From Auanema rhodensis (Eukaryota; Nematoda; Chromadorea; Rhabditida; Rhabditidae), in NCBI GenBank assembly GCA_964057225.1, contig OZ059894.1, positions 1,798,001 through 1,862,000 on the forward strand: a stretch of 64,000 nucleotides of DNA, written 5' to 3'. The notes under the pieces were generated by a model that was given only the letters and a program-made list of their open reading frames with translations, ran no database searches and was not told where the DNA came from. Made by a program: the position numbers and the translations under genes. Below, piece by piece: positions 1-9,478 of the stretch. Positions within the stretch are counted from its first letter, which is position 1; each line of letters starts with the position of its first letter.

Positions 1-70
1 GTGCATTTTTAAGCTAGCGCAAATCTGATAACACAGATCGACGCAGCTTGAAAATCCGCATCGAATGCAC
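1..70. other. Imperfect hairpin or cruciform-capable segment p1-p70
   Basis: Seen in copy 1 and in essentially every unit: p1-p7 (GTGCATT) pairs with p64-p70 (AATGCAC); p8-p15 pairs with p45-p52 with one T-G wobble (p10/p50); p16 is a bulged A; p17-p19 (GCG) pairs with p42-p44 (CGC); there is a 3x3 internal loop; p23-p27 (ATCTG) pairs with p34-p38 (CAGAT) around a 6-base loop. That makes about 23 pairs, with one large bulge at p53-p63. Several variants sit in loops or the bulge (p20, p28, p57, p60, p62) or keep a wobble (p25T, p70T), and copy 56 turns the p10 wobble into a C-G pair. Others break a pair (p23T, p49G, p64T). Inferred: it could extrude as a cruciform or fold in a transcript. No function is shown. 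Confidence 0.75.
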
Positions 71-104
71 TATACTACTTTGAGAAACGCTTAATACAAA
101 AATT

Positions 105-142
105 AGTTATGATCGTTTGAAAAATGATGCATTAGTGTATGT
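105..142. other. Invariant 38-base strip of the unit (p105-p142)
   Basis: I noticed no substitution or indel at p105-p142 in any of the 182 full copies, although the sites just outside do vary (p104T to C in copies 4, 6, 8 and 11; p143 in copy 61; p144 in about 25 copies). It includes TTATGATCGTTTG and ATGATGCATTAG. Known: in other satellites, low-variability strips have been interpreted as binding sites, the CENP-B box being the classic case. This one does not match the CENP-B box. Inferred: either a binding-site constraint or simply no fixed variant yet. Comparison with other arrays or related species would decide. Confidence 0.6.
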
Positions 143-167
143 TGAGTTTCCATGTACACTCAACATA
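138..167. other. Inverted repeat, 9-10 bp arms, 10-base spacer
   Basis: ATGTTGAGT (p139-p147) is the exact reverse complement of ACTCAACAT (p158-p166), and p138T/p167A adds a tenth pair. The spacer is p148-p157. About 25 copies break the stem at p144 (T in about 18, C in about 7), and the outer pair is lost in copies with p167T. Copy 10 has p161T, which leaves a G-T wobble. Copies 2 and 157 change only the spacer. The frequent p144 changes argue against strict need for the stem. Inverted repeats of this kind are common in satellites and can bind dimeric proteins or extrude, but neither is shown here. Confidence 0.7.
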
Positions 168-190
168 GCTTCCAAAAACATTTTGACAAA
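168..190. other. Second constant strip (p168-p190)
   Basis: I saw no variation in this strip, which runs from GCTTCC through the AAAAACATTTTGACAAA portion, in any copy. Its neighbours p167 (A/T) and p192 (A/T) are both frequent diagnostic polymorphisms. It lies just downstream of the p138-p167 inverted repeat and enters the A/T-tract region. Confidence 0.5.
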
Positions 191-219
191 ATTTTTTTCG
201 AAAAATTTCAAAATAATTT
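174..219. other. A/T-tract region with the p192 length-neutral polymorphism
   Basis: Successive A or T runs begin near p174, p188, p201 and p210, with a near-palindromic core around TTTTTTCGAAAAA (about p193-p205). The A-run/T-run boundary shifts by one base between types: p192T gives four A then seven T, and p192A gives five A then six T. Most sequence types are separated by changes just after this core (p210-p213). Known: A tracts spaced near the helical repeat bend DNA and influence nucleosome placement. Here the spacing (about 14, 13 and 9) is only partly in phase, so curvature is a possibility rather than a prediction. Confidence 0.5.
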
Positions 220-316
220 AGCAGAAAGTAGATGTTTTTAGATTCCTTTTTTCAAGGCAAAGACGATGGACAATGTTATTCAACGAAAAAATTAATTCTT
301 CAGGGTGAAAATCGAG

Positions 317-338
317 GATATAAGTGTGAACTTATATC
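317..338. other. Perfect 9-bp hairpin with GTGA tetraloop
   Basis: GATATAAGT (p317-p325) pairs exactly with ACTTATATC (p330-p338), leaving GTGA (p326-p329), which as RNA would be a GNRA-class tetraloop. Variants: p332A (copies 3, 5, 7, 10) and p323T (copies 11, 25, 28, 61, 152) hit the two halves of the same base pair and each alone breaks it; p331T leaves a G-T wobble; p333A in copy 19 breaks a pair. I saw no copy with compensating changes at p323 and p332. The fold is therefore available in most units, but there is no sign of selection to keep it. Confidence 0.7.
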
Positions 339-702
339 AGTTGATATCTCGGTGCATTTTTAAGCTAGCGCAAATCTGATAACACAGATCGACGCAGCTT
401 GAAAATCCGCATCGAATGCACTATACTACATTGAGAAACGCTTAATACAAAAATTAGTTATGATCGTTTGAAAAATGATGCATTAGTGTATGTTGAGTTT
501 CCACGTACACTCAACATTGCTTCCAAAAACATTTTGACAAAAATTTTTTCGAAAAATTTCAAATTAATTTAGCAGAAAGTATATGTTTTTAGATTTCTTT
601 TTTCAAGGCAAAGACGATGGACAATGTTATTCAACGAAAAAATTAATTCTTCAGGGTGAAAATCGAGGATATAAGTGTGAACTTATATCAGATGATATCT
701 CG

Positions 703-2808
703 GTGCATTTTTAAGCTAGCGCAAATCTGATAACACAGATCGACGCAGCTTGAAAATCCGCATCGAATGCACTATACTACATTGAGGAACGCTTAATACA
801 AAAATTAGTTATGATCGTTTGAAAAATGATGCATTAGTGTATGTTGAGTTTCCATGTACACTCAACATAGCTTCCAAAAACATTTTGACAAAAATTTTTT
901 CGAAAAATTTCAAAATAATTTAGCAGAAAGTAGATGTTTTTAGATTCCTTTTTTTAAGGCAAAGACGATGGACAATGTTATTCAACGAAAAAATTAATTC
1001 TTCAGGGTGAAAATCGAGGATATAAGTGTGAACATATATCAGTTGATATCTCGGTGCATTTTTAAGCTAGCGCAAATCTGATAACACAGATCGACGCAGC
1101 TTGAAAATCCGCATCGAATGCACTATACTACTTTGAGAAACGCTTAATACAAAAATCAGTTATGATCGTTTGAAAAATGATGCATTAGTGTATGTTGAGT
1201 TTCCATGTACACTCAACATTGCTTCCAAAAACATTTTGACAAAAATTTTTTCGAAAAATTTCAAGATAATTTAGCAAAAAGTAGATGTTTTTAGATTCCT
1301 TTTTTTAAGGCGAAGACGATGGACAATGTTATTCAACGAAAAAATTAATTCTTCAGGGTGAAAATCGAGGATATAAGTGTGAACTTATATCAGTTGATAT
1401 CTCGGTGCATTTTTAAGCTAGCGCAAATCTGATAACACAGATCGACGCAGCTTGAAAATCCGCATCGAATGCACTATACTACATTGAGAAACGCTTAATA
1501 CAAAAATTAGTTATGATCGTTTGAAAAATGATGCATTAGTGTATGTTGAGTTTCCATGTACACTCAACATAGCTTCCAAAAACATTTTGACAAAAATTTT
1601 TTCGAAAAATTTCAAAATAATTTAGCAGAAAGTAGATGTTTTTAGATTCCTTTTTTTAAGGCAAAGACGATGGACAATGTTATTCAACGAAAAAATTAAT
1701 TCTTCAGGGTGAAAATCGAGGATATAAGTGTGAACATATATCAGTTGATATCTCGGTGCATTTTTAAGCTAGCGCAAATCTGATAACACAGATCGACGCA
1801 GCTTGAAAATCCGCATCGAATGCACTATACTACTTTGAGAAACGCTTAATACAAAAATCAGTTATGATCGTTTGAAAAATGATGCATTAGTGTATGTTGA
1901 GTTTCCATGTACACTCAACATTGCTTCCAAAAACATTTTGACAAAAATTTTTTCGAAAAATTTCAAGATAATTTAGCAAAAAGTAGATGTTTTTAGATTC
2001 CTTTTTTTAAGGCGAAGACGATGGACAATGTTATTCAACGAAAAAATTAATTCTTCAGGGTGAAAATCGAGGATATAAGTGTGAACTTATATCAGTTGAT
2101 ATCTCGGTGCATTTTTAAGCTAGCGCAAATCTGATAACACAGATCGACGCAGCTTGAAAATCCGCATCGAATGCACTATACTACATTGAGGAACGCTTAA
2201 TACAAAAATTAGTTATGATCGTTTGAAAAATGATGCATTAGTGTATGTTGAGTTTCCATGTACACTCAACATAGCTTCCAAAAACATTTTGACAAAAATT
2301 TTTTCGAAAAATTTCAAAATAATTTAGCAGAAAGTAGATGTTTTTAGATTCCTTTTTTTAAGGCAAAGACGATGGACAATGTTATTCAACGAAAAAATTA
2401 ATTCTTCAGGGTGAAAATCGAGGATATAAGTGTGAACATATATCAGTTGATATCTCGGTGCATTTTTAAGCTAGCGCAAATCTGATAACACAGATCGACG
2501 CAGCTTGAAAATCCGCATCGAATGCACTATACTACTTTGAGAAACGCTTAATACAAAAATCAGTTATGATCGTTTGAAAAATGATGCATTAGTGTATGTT
2601 GAGTTTCCATGTACACTCAACATTGCTTCCAAAAACATTTTGACAAAAATTTTTTCGAAAAATTTCAAGATAATTTAGCAAAAAGTAGATGTTTTTAGAT
2701 TCCTTTTTTCAAGGCGAAGACGATGGACAATGTTATTCAACGAAAAAATTAATTCTTCAGGGTGAAAATCGAGGATATAAGTGTGAACTTATATCAGTTG
2801 ATATCTCG
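703..2808 (+). repeat. Dimer higher-order repeat, three 702-bp units
   Basis: Copies 3-8 alternate between two types. Odd copies (3, 5, 7) have p79A, p253T and p332A; copies 3 and 7 also have p85G and copy 5 has p85A. Even copies (4, 6, 8) share p104C, p167T, p212G, p224A and p259G. The same pair reappears at copies 10-11 (3160-3861) after a single type A copy. The five shared markers in even copies make the 702-bp period unambiguous. Confidence 0.85.
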
Positions 2809-3861
2809 GTGCATTTTTAAGCTAGCGCAAATCTGATAACACAGATCGACGCAGCTTGAAAATCCGCATCGAATGCACTATACTACTTTGAGAAACGCTT
2901 AATACAAAAATTAGTTATGATCGTTTGAAAAATGATGCATTAGTGTATGTTGAGTTTCCATGTACACTCAACATAGCTTCCAAAAACATTTTGACAAAAT
3001 TTTTTTCGAAAAATTTCAAAACAATTTAGCAGAAAGTAGATGTTTTTAGATTCCTTTTTTTAAGGCAAAGACGACGGACAATGTTATTCAACGAAAAAAT
3101 TAATTCTTCAGGGTGAAAATCGAGGATATAAGTGTGAACTTATATCAGTTGATATCTCGGTGCATTTTTAAGCTAGCGCAAATCTGATAACACAGATCGA
3201 CGCAGCTTGAAAATCCGCATCGAATGCACTATACTACTTTGAGAAACGCTTAATACAAAAATTAGTTATGATCGTTTGAAAAATGATGCATTAGTGTATG
3301 TTGAGTTTCCATGTACACTTAACATAGCTTCCAAAAACATTTTGACAAAAATTTTTTCGAAAAATTTCAAAATAATTTAGCAGAAAGTAGATGTTTTTAG
3401 ATTCCTTTTTTTAAGGCAAAGACGATGGACAATGTTATTCAACGAAAAAATTAATTCTTCAGGGTGAAAATCGAGGATATAAGTGTGAACATATATCAGT
3501 TGATATCTCGGTGCATTTTTAAGCTAGCGCAAATCTGATAACACAGATCGACGCAGCTTGAAAATCCGCATCGAATGCACTATACTACTTTGAGAAACGC
3601 TTAATACAAAAATCAGTTATGATCGTTTGAAAAATGATGCATTAGTGTATGTTGAGTTTCCATGTACACTCAACATTGCTTCCAAAAACATTTTGACAAA
3701 AATTTTTTCGAAAAATTTCAAGATAATTTAGCAAAAAGTAGATGTTTTTAGATTCCTTTTTTCAAGGCGAAGACGATGGACAATGTTATTCAACGAAAAA
3801 ATTAATTCTTCAGGGTGAAAATCGAGGATATATGTGTGAACTTATATCAGTTGATATCTCG
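2809..3861 (+). repeat. Satellite copies 9-11, transition to family 2
   Basis: Copy 9 is type A (p192T, p267C) with a private AACAA in place of AATAA near p214. Copies 10-11 are another instance of the dimer to the left; copy 10 has private p161T, and copy 11 has the p104C/p212G/p259G set plus p323T. A type A unit has been placed between dimer repeats, as expected from unequal exchange. Confidence 0.8.
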
Positions 3862-6669
3862 GTGCATTTTTAAGCTAGCGCAAATCTGATAACACAGATC
3901 GACGCAGCTTGAAAATCCGCATCGAATGCACTATACTACTTTGAGAAACGCTTAATACAAAAATTAGTTATGATCGTTTGAAAAATGATGCATTAGTGTA
4001 TGTTGAGTTTCCATGTACACTCAACATAGCTTCCAAAAACATTTTGACAAAATTTTTTTCGAAAAATTTCAAAATAATTTAGCAGAAAGTAGATGTTTTT
4101 AGATTCCTTTTTTTAAGGCAAAGACGACGGACAATGTTATTCAACGAAAAAATTAATTCTTCAGGGTGAAAATCGAGGATATAAGTGTGAACTTATATCA
4201 GTTGATATCTCGGTGCATTTTTAAGCTAGCGCAAATCTGATAACACAGATCGACGCAGCTTGAAAATCCGCATCGAATGCACTATACTACTTTGAGAAAC
4301 GCTTAATACAAAAATTAGTTATGATCGTTTGAAAAATGATGCATTAGTGTATGTTGAGTTTCCATGTACACTCAACATAGCTTCCAAAAACATTTTGACA
4401 AAAATTTTTTCGAAAAATTTCAAAATAATTTAGCAGAAAGTAGATGTTTTTAGATTCCTTTTTTTAAGGCAAAGACGATAGACAATGTTATTCAACGAAA
4501 AAATTAATTCTTCAGGGTGAAAATCGAGGATATAAGTGTGAACTTATATCACTTGATATCTCGGTGCATTTTTAAGCTAGCGCAAATCTGATAACACAGA
4601 TCGACGCAGCTTGAAAATCCGCCTCGAATGCATTATACTACTTTGAGAAACGCTTAATACAAAAATTAGTTATGATCGTTTGAAAAATGATGCATTAGTG
4701 TATGTTGAGTTTCCATGTACACTCAACATAGCTTCCAAAAACATTTTGACAAAATTTTTTTCGAAAAATTTCAAAATAATTTAGCAGAAAGTAGATGTTT
4801 TTAGATTCCTTTTTTTAAGGCAAAGACGACGGACAATGTTATTCAACGAAAAAATTAATTCTTCAGGGTGAAAATCGAGGATATAAGTGTGAACTTATAT
4901 CAGTTGATATCTCGGTGCATTTTTAAGCTAGCGCAAATCTGATAACACAGATCGACGCAGCTTGAAAATCCGCATCGAATGCACTATACTACTTTGAGAA
5001 ACGCTTAATACAAAAATTAGTTATGATCGTTTGAAAAATGATGCATTAGTGTATGTTGAGTTTCCATGTACACTCAACATAGCTTCCAAAAACATTTTGA
5101 CAAAAATTTTTTCGAAAAATTTCTAAATAATTTAGCAAAAAGTAGATGTTTTTAGATTCCTTTTTTTAAGGCAAAGACGATAGACAATGTTATTCAACGA
5201 AAAAATTAATTCTTCAGGGTGAAAATCGAGGATATAAGTGTGAACTTATATCAGTTGATATCTCGGTGCATTTTTAAGCTAGCGCAAATCTGATAACACA
5301 GATCGACGCAGCTTGAAAATCCGCATCGAATGCACTATACTACTTTGAGAAACGCTTAATACAAAAATTAGTTATGATCGTTTGAAAAATGATGCATTAG
5401 TGTATGTTGAGTTTCCATGTACACTCAACATAGCTTCCAAAAACATTTTGACAAAATTTTTTTCGAAAAATTTCAAAATAATTTAGCAGAAAGTAGATGT
5501 TTTTAGATTCCTTTTTTTAAGGCAAAGACGACGGACAATGTTATTCAACGAAAAAATTAATTCTTCAGGGTGAAAATCGAGGATATAAGTGTGAACTTAT
5601 ATCAGTTGATATCTCGGTGCATTTTTAAGCTAGCGCAAATCTGATAACACAGATCGACGCAGCTTGAAAATCCGCATCGAATGCACTATACTACTTTGAG
5701 AAACGCTTAATACAAAAATTAGTTATGATCGTTTGAAAAATGATGCATTAGTGTATGTTGAGTTTCCATGTACACTCAACATAGCTTCCAAAAACATTTT
5801 GACAAAAATTTTTTCGAAAAATTTCAAAATAATTTAGCAGAAAGTAGATGTTTTTAGATTCCTTTTTTTAAGGCAAAGACGATAGACAATGTTATTCAAC
5901 GAAAAAATTAATTCTTCAGGGTGAAAATCGAGGATATAAGTGTGAACTTATATCACTTGATATCTCGGTGCATTTTTAAGCTAGCGCAAATCTGATAACA
6001 CAGATCGACGCAGCTTGAAAATCCGCCTCGAATGCATTATACTACTTTGAGAAACGCTTAATACAAAAATTAGTTATGATCGTTTGAAAAATGATGCATT
6101 AGTGTATGTTGAGTTTCCATGTACACTCAACATAGCTTCCAAAAACATTTTGACAAAATTTTTTTCGAAAAATTTCAAAATAATTTAGCAGAAAGTAGAT
6201 GTTTTTAGATTCCTTTTTTTAAGGCAAAGACGACGGACAATGTTATTCAACGAAAAAATTAATTCTTCAGGGTGAAAATCGAGGATATAAGTGTGAACTT
6301 ATATCAGTTGATATCTCGGTGCATTTTTAAGCTAGCGCAAATCTGATAACACAGATCGACGCAGCTTGAAAATCCGCATCGAATGCACTATACTACTTTG
6401 AGAAACGCTTAATACAAAAATTAGTTATGATCGTTTGAAAAATGATGCATTAGTGTATGTTGAGTTTCCATGTACACTCAACATAGCTTCCAAAAACATT
6501 TTGACAAAAATTTTTTCGAAAAATTTCTAAATAATTTAGCAAAAAGTAGATGTTTTTAGATTCCTTTTTTTAAGGCAAAGACGATAGACAATGTTATTCA
6601 ACGAAAAAATTAATTCTTCAGGGTGAAAATCGAGGATATAAGTGTGAACTAATATCAGTTGATATCTCG
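3862..6669 (+). repeat. 4-mer higher-order repeat, two 1404-bp copies
   Basis: Copies 12-15 and 16-19 both read A, C, A*, B. The A* units (copies 14 and 18) share a private change at p60 (GCCTCG in place of GCATCG). By eye the two 1404-bp copies differ only at 6651 (p333 of copy 19, T to A). This is a very recent tandem duplication. Confidence 0.88.
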
Positions 6670-7371
6670 GTGCATTTTTAAGCTAGCGCAAATCTGATAA
6701 CACAGATCGACGCAGCTTGAAAATCCGCATCGAATGCACTATACTACTTTGAGAAACGCTTAATACAAAAATTAGTTATGATCGTTTGAAAAATGATGCA
6801 TTAGTGTATGTTGAGTTTCCATGTACACTCAACATAGCTTCCAAAAACATTTTGACAAAAATTTTTTCGAAAAATTTCAAAATAATTTAGCAGAAAGTAG
6901 ATGTTTTTAGATTCCTTTTTTTAAGGCAAAGACGATAGACAATGTTATTCAACGAAAAAATTAATTCTTCAGGGTGAAAATCGAGGATATAAGTGTGAAC
7001 TTATATCACTTGATATCTCGGTGCATTTTTAAGCTAGCGCAAATCTGATAACACAGATCGACGCAGCTTGAAAATCCGCATCGAATGCACTATACTACTT
7101 TGAGAAACGCTTAATACAAAAATTAGTTATGATCGTTTGAAAAATGATGCATTAGTGTATGTTGAGTTTCCATGTACACTCAACATAGCTTCCAAAAACA
7201 TTTTGACAAAATTTTTTTCGAAAAATTTCAAAATAATTTAGCAGAAAGTAGATGTTTTTAGATTCCTTTTTTTAAGGCAATGACGACGGACAATGTTATT
7301 CAACGAAAAAATTAATTCTTCAGGGTGAAAATCGAGGATATAAGTGTGAACTTATATCAGTTGATATCTCG
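6670..7371 (+). repeat. Satellite copies 20-21 (types C, At)
   Basis: Copy 20 is type C (p268A, p340C). Copy 21 is type A with p261T (GGCAATGAC), the At variant that is common in the central 26.7-47 kb region. These end the left-hand family 2 block. Confidence 0.8.
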
Positions 7372-9478
7372 GTGCATTTTTAAGCTAGCGCAAATCTGAT
7401 AACACAGATCGACGCAGCTGGAAAATCCGCATCGAATGCACTATACTACTTTGAGAAACGCTTAATACAAAAATTAGTTATGATCGTTTGAAAAATGATG
7501 CATTAGTGTATGTTGAGTTTCCATGTACACTCAACATAGCTTCCAAAAACATTTTGACAAAAATTTTTTCGAAAAATTTCTAAATAATTTAGCAGAAAGT
7601 AGATGTTTTCAGATTCCTTTTTTTAAGGCAAAGACGATGGACAATGTTATTCAACGAAAAAATTAATTCTTCAGGGTGAAAATCGAGGATATAAGTGTGA
7701 ACTTATATCAGTTGATATCTCGGTGCATTTTTAAGCTAGCGCAAATCTGATAACACAGATCGACGCAGCTTGAAAATCCGCATCGAATGCATTATACTAC
7801 TTTGAGAAACGCTTAATACAAAAATTAGTTATGATCGTTTGAAAAATGATGCATTAGTGTATGTTGAGTTTCCATGTACACTCAACATAGCTTCCAAAAA
7901 CATTTTGACAAAAATTTTTTCGAAAAATTTCAAAATAATTTAGCAGAAAGTAGATGTTTTTAGATTCCTTTTTTCAAGGCAAAGACGATGGACAATGTTA
8001 TTCAACGAAAAAATTAATTCTTCAGGGTGAAAATCGAGGATATAAGTGTGAACTTATATCAGTTGATATCTCGGTGCATTTTTAAGCTAGCGCAAATCTG
8101 ATAACACAGATCGACGCAGCTTGAAAATCCGCATCGAATGCACTATACTACTTTGAGAAACGCTTAATACAAAAATTAGTTATGATCGTTTGAAAAATGA
8201 TGCATTAGTGTATGTTGAGTTTCCATGTACACTCAACATAGCTTCCAAAAACATTTTGACAAAAATTTTTTCGAAAAATTTCTAAATAATTTAGCAAAAA
8301 GTAGATGTTTTTAGATTCCTTTTTTTAAGGCAAAGACGATAGACAATGTTATTCAACGAAAAAATTAATTCTTCAGGGTGAAAATCGAGGATATAAGTGT
8401 GAACTTATATCAGTTGATATCTCGGTGCATTTTTAAGCTAGCGCAAATCTGATAACACAGATCGACGCAGCTTGAAAATCCGCATCGAATGCATTATACT
8501 ACTTTGAGAAACGCTTAATACAAAAATTAGTTATGATCGTTTGAAAAATGATGCATTAGTGTATGTTGAGTTTCCATGTACACTCAACATAGCTTCCAAA
8601 AACATTTTGACAAAAATTTTTTCGAAAAATTTCAAAATAATTTAGCAGAAAGTAGATGTTTTTAGATTCCTTTTTTTAAGGCGAAGACGATGGACATTGT
8701 TATTCAACGAAAAAATTAATTCTTCAGGGTGAAAATCGAGGATATATGTGTGAACTTATATCAGTTGATATCTCGGTGCATTTTTAAGCTAGCGCAAATC
8801 TGATAACACAGATCGACGCAGCTTGAAAATCCGCATCGAATGCACTATACTACATTGAGAAACGCTTAATACAAAAATTAGTTATGATCGTTTGAAAAAT
8901 GATGCATTAGTGTATGTTGAGTTTCCATGTACACTCAACATAGCTTCCAAAAACATTTTGACAAAAATTTTTTCGAAAAATTTCAAAATAATTTAGCAGA
9001 AAGTAGATGTTTTTAGATTCTTTTTTTTAAGGCAAAGACGATGGACAATGTTATTTAACGAAAAAATTAATTCTTCAGGGTGAAAATCGAGGATATAAGT
9101 GTGAACTTATATCAGTTGATATCTCGGTGCATTTTTAAGCTAGCGCAAATCTGATAACACAGATCGACGCAGCTTGAAAATCCGCATCGAATGCACTATA
9201 CTACTTTGAGAAACGCTTAATACAAAAATTAGTTATGATCGTTTGAAAAATGATGCATTAGTGTATGTTGAGTTTCCATGTACACTCAACATAGCTTCCA
9301 AAAACATTTTGACAAAAATTTTTTCGAAAAATTTCAAAATAATTTAGCAAAAAGTAGATGTTTTTAGATTCCTTTTTTTCAAGGCAAAGACGATGGACAA
9401 TGTTATTCAACGAAAAAATTAATTCTTCAGGGTGAAAATCGAGGATATAAGTGTGAACTTATATCAGTTGATATCTCG
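7372..9478 (+). repeat. Satellite copies 22-27, family 3-like block with a 352-bp unit
   Basis: Order: 22 (p210T with p239C, p268G and private p49G), 23 (p70T, p253C), 24 B, 25 D with p323T, 26 E-like with a run of eight T at p245-p252 caused by p245T, 27 F. The B-D-E-F order matches copies 144-147 near 50.2-51.6 kb. Copy 27 (9127-9478) is 352 bp, with seven T before the C at 9380 where other p253C copies have six. Confidence 0.8.

Larger units (their letters stand above)
1..351 (+). repeat. Reference satellite unit (copy 1) with internal map
   Basis: Used as the coordinate frame p1-p351. Map: imperfect hairpin p1-p70; variable strip p57-p85; invariant strip p105-p142; inverted repeat p138-p167; constant strip p168-p190; A/T tracts about p174-p219; main diagnostic sites p192, p210-p213, p224, p231, p253, p259, p261, p267, p268, p273 and p276; mostly constant strip p277-p316; hairpin p317-p338; diagnostic site p340. 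The unit is about 32% G+C, with the G+C concentrated in p1-p60 (26 of 60) and lowest in p181-p240 (11 of 60). Copy 1 carries p192T and p253C. The start point is arbitrary; I chose it because the window begins there and because p1 is the outer base of an inverted repeat. No open frame of gene-like length runs through it. Confidence 0.97.
1..702 (+). repeat. Satellite copies 1-2
   Basis: Copy 1 has p192T and p253C with p267/p268 as TG. Copy 2 is of the M class (p167T, p213T, p231T) with p79A and private changes in the p148-p157 spacer (CACGTA in place of CATGTA) and at p341 (CAGATGAT). The pair does not repeat immediately and looks like a module edge cut by the window. Confidence 0.8.

Noticed and set aside
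25-54. Hammerhead-ribozyme-like pieces (CTGAT followed downstream by GAAAA).
   Set aside because: Some satellites carry hammerheads, so I looked. The core needs CTGANGA; here it is CTGATAA, and there is no suitable stem II or cleavage-site stem arrangement. The other strand also lacks the core.
193-205. Possible CENP-B box around TTCG followed by A-rich sequence.
   Set aside because: The box needs TTCG, then A, then CGGG at fixed spacing. The CGGG part is absent, and I saw no other match in the unit on either strand.
247-253. Pol III terminator or transcription stop at the T run.
   Set aside because: There is no upstream Pol III promoter element, and runs of six to seven T also occur at p192-p198; the unit is simply AT-rich.
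1-351. Internal half-unit of about 175 bp, which would make the unit a dimer of an older repeat.
   Set aside because: 351 is close to two nucleosome spacings, but comparing p1-p175 with p176-p351 by eye gave only short A/T-rich matches. A sensitive alignment could still find an ancient duplication.
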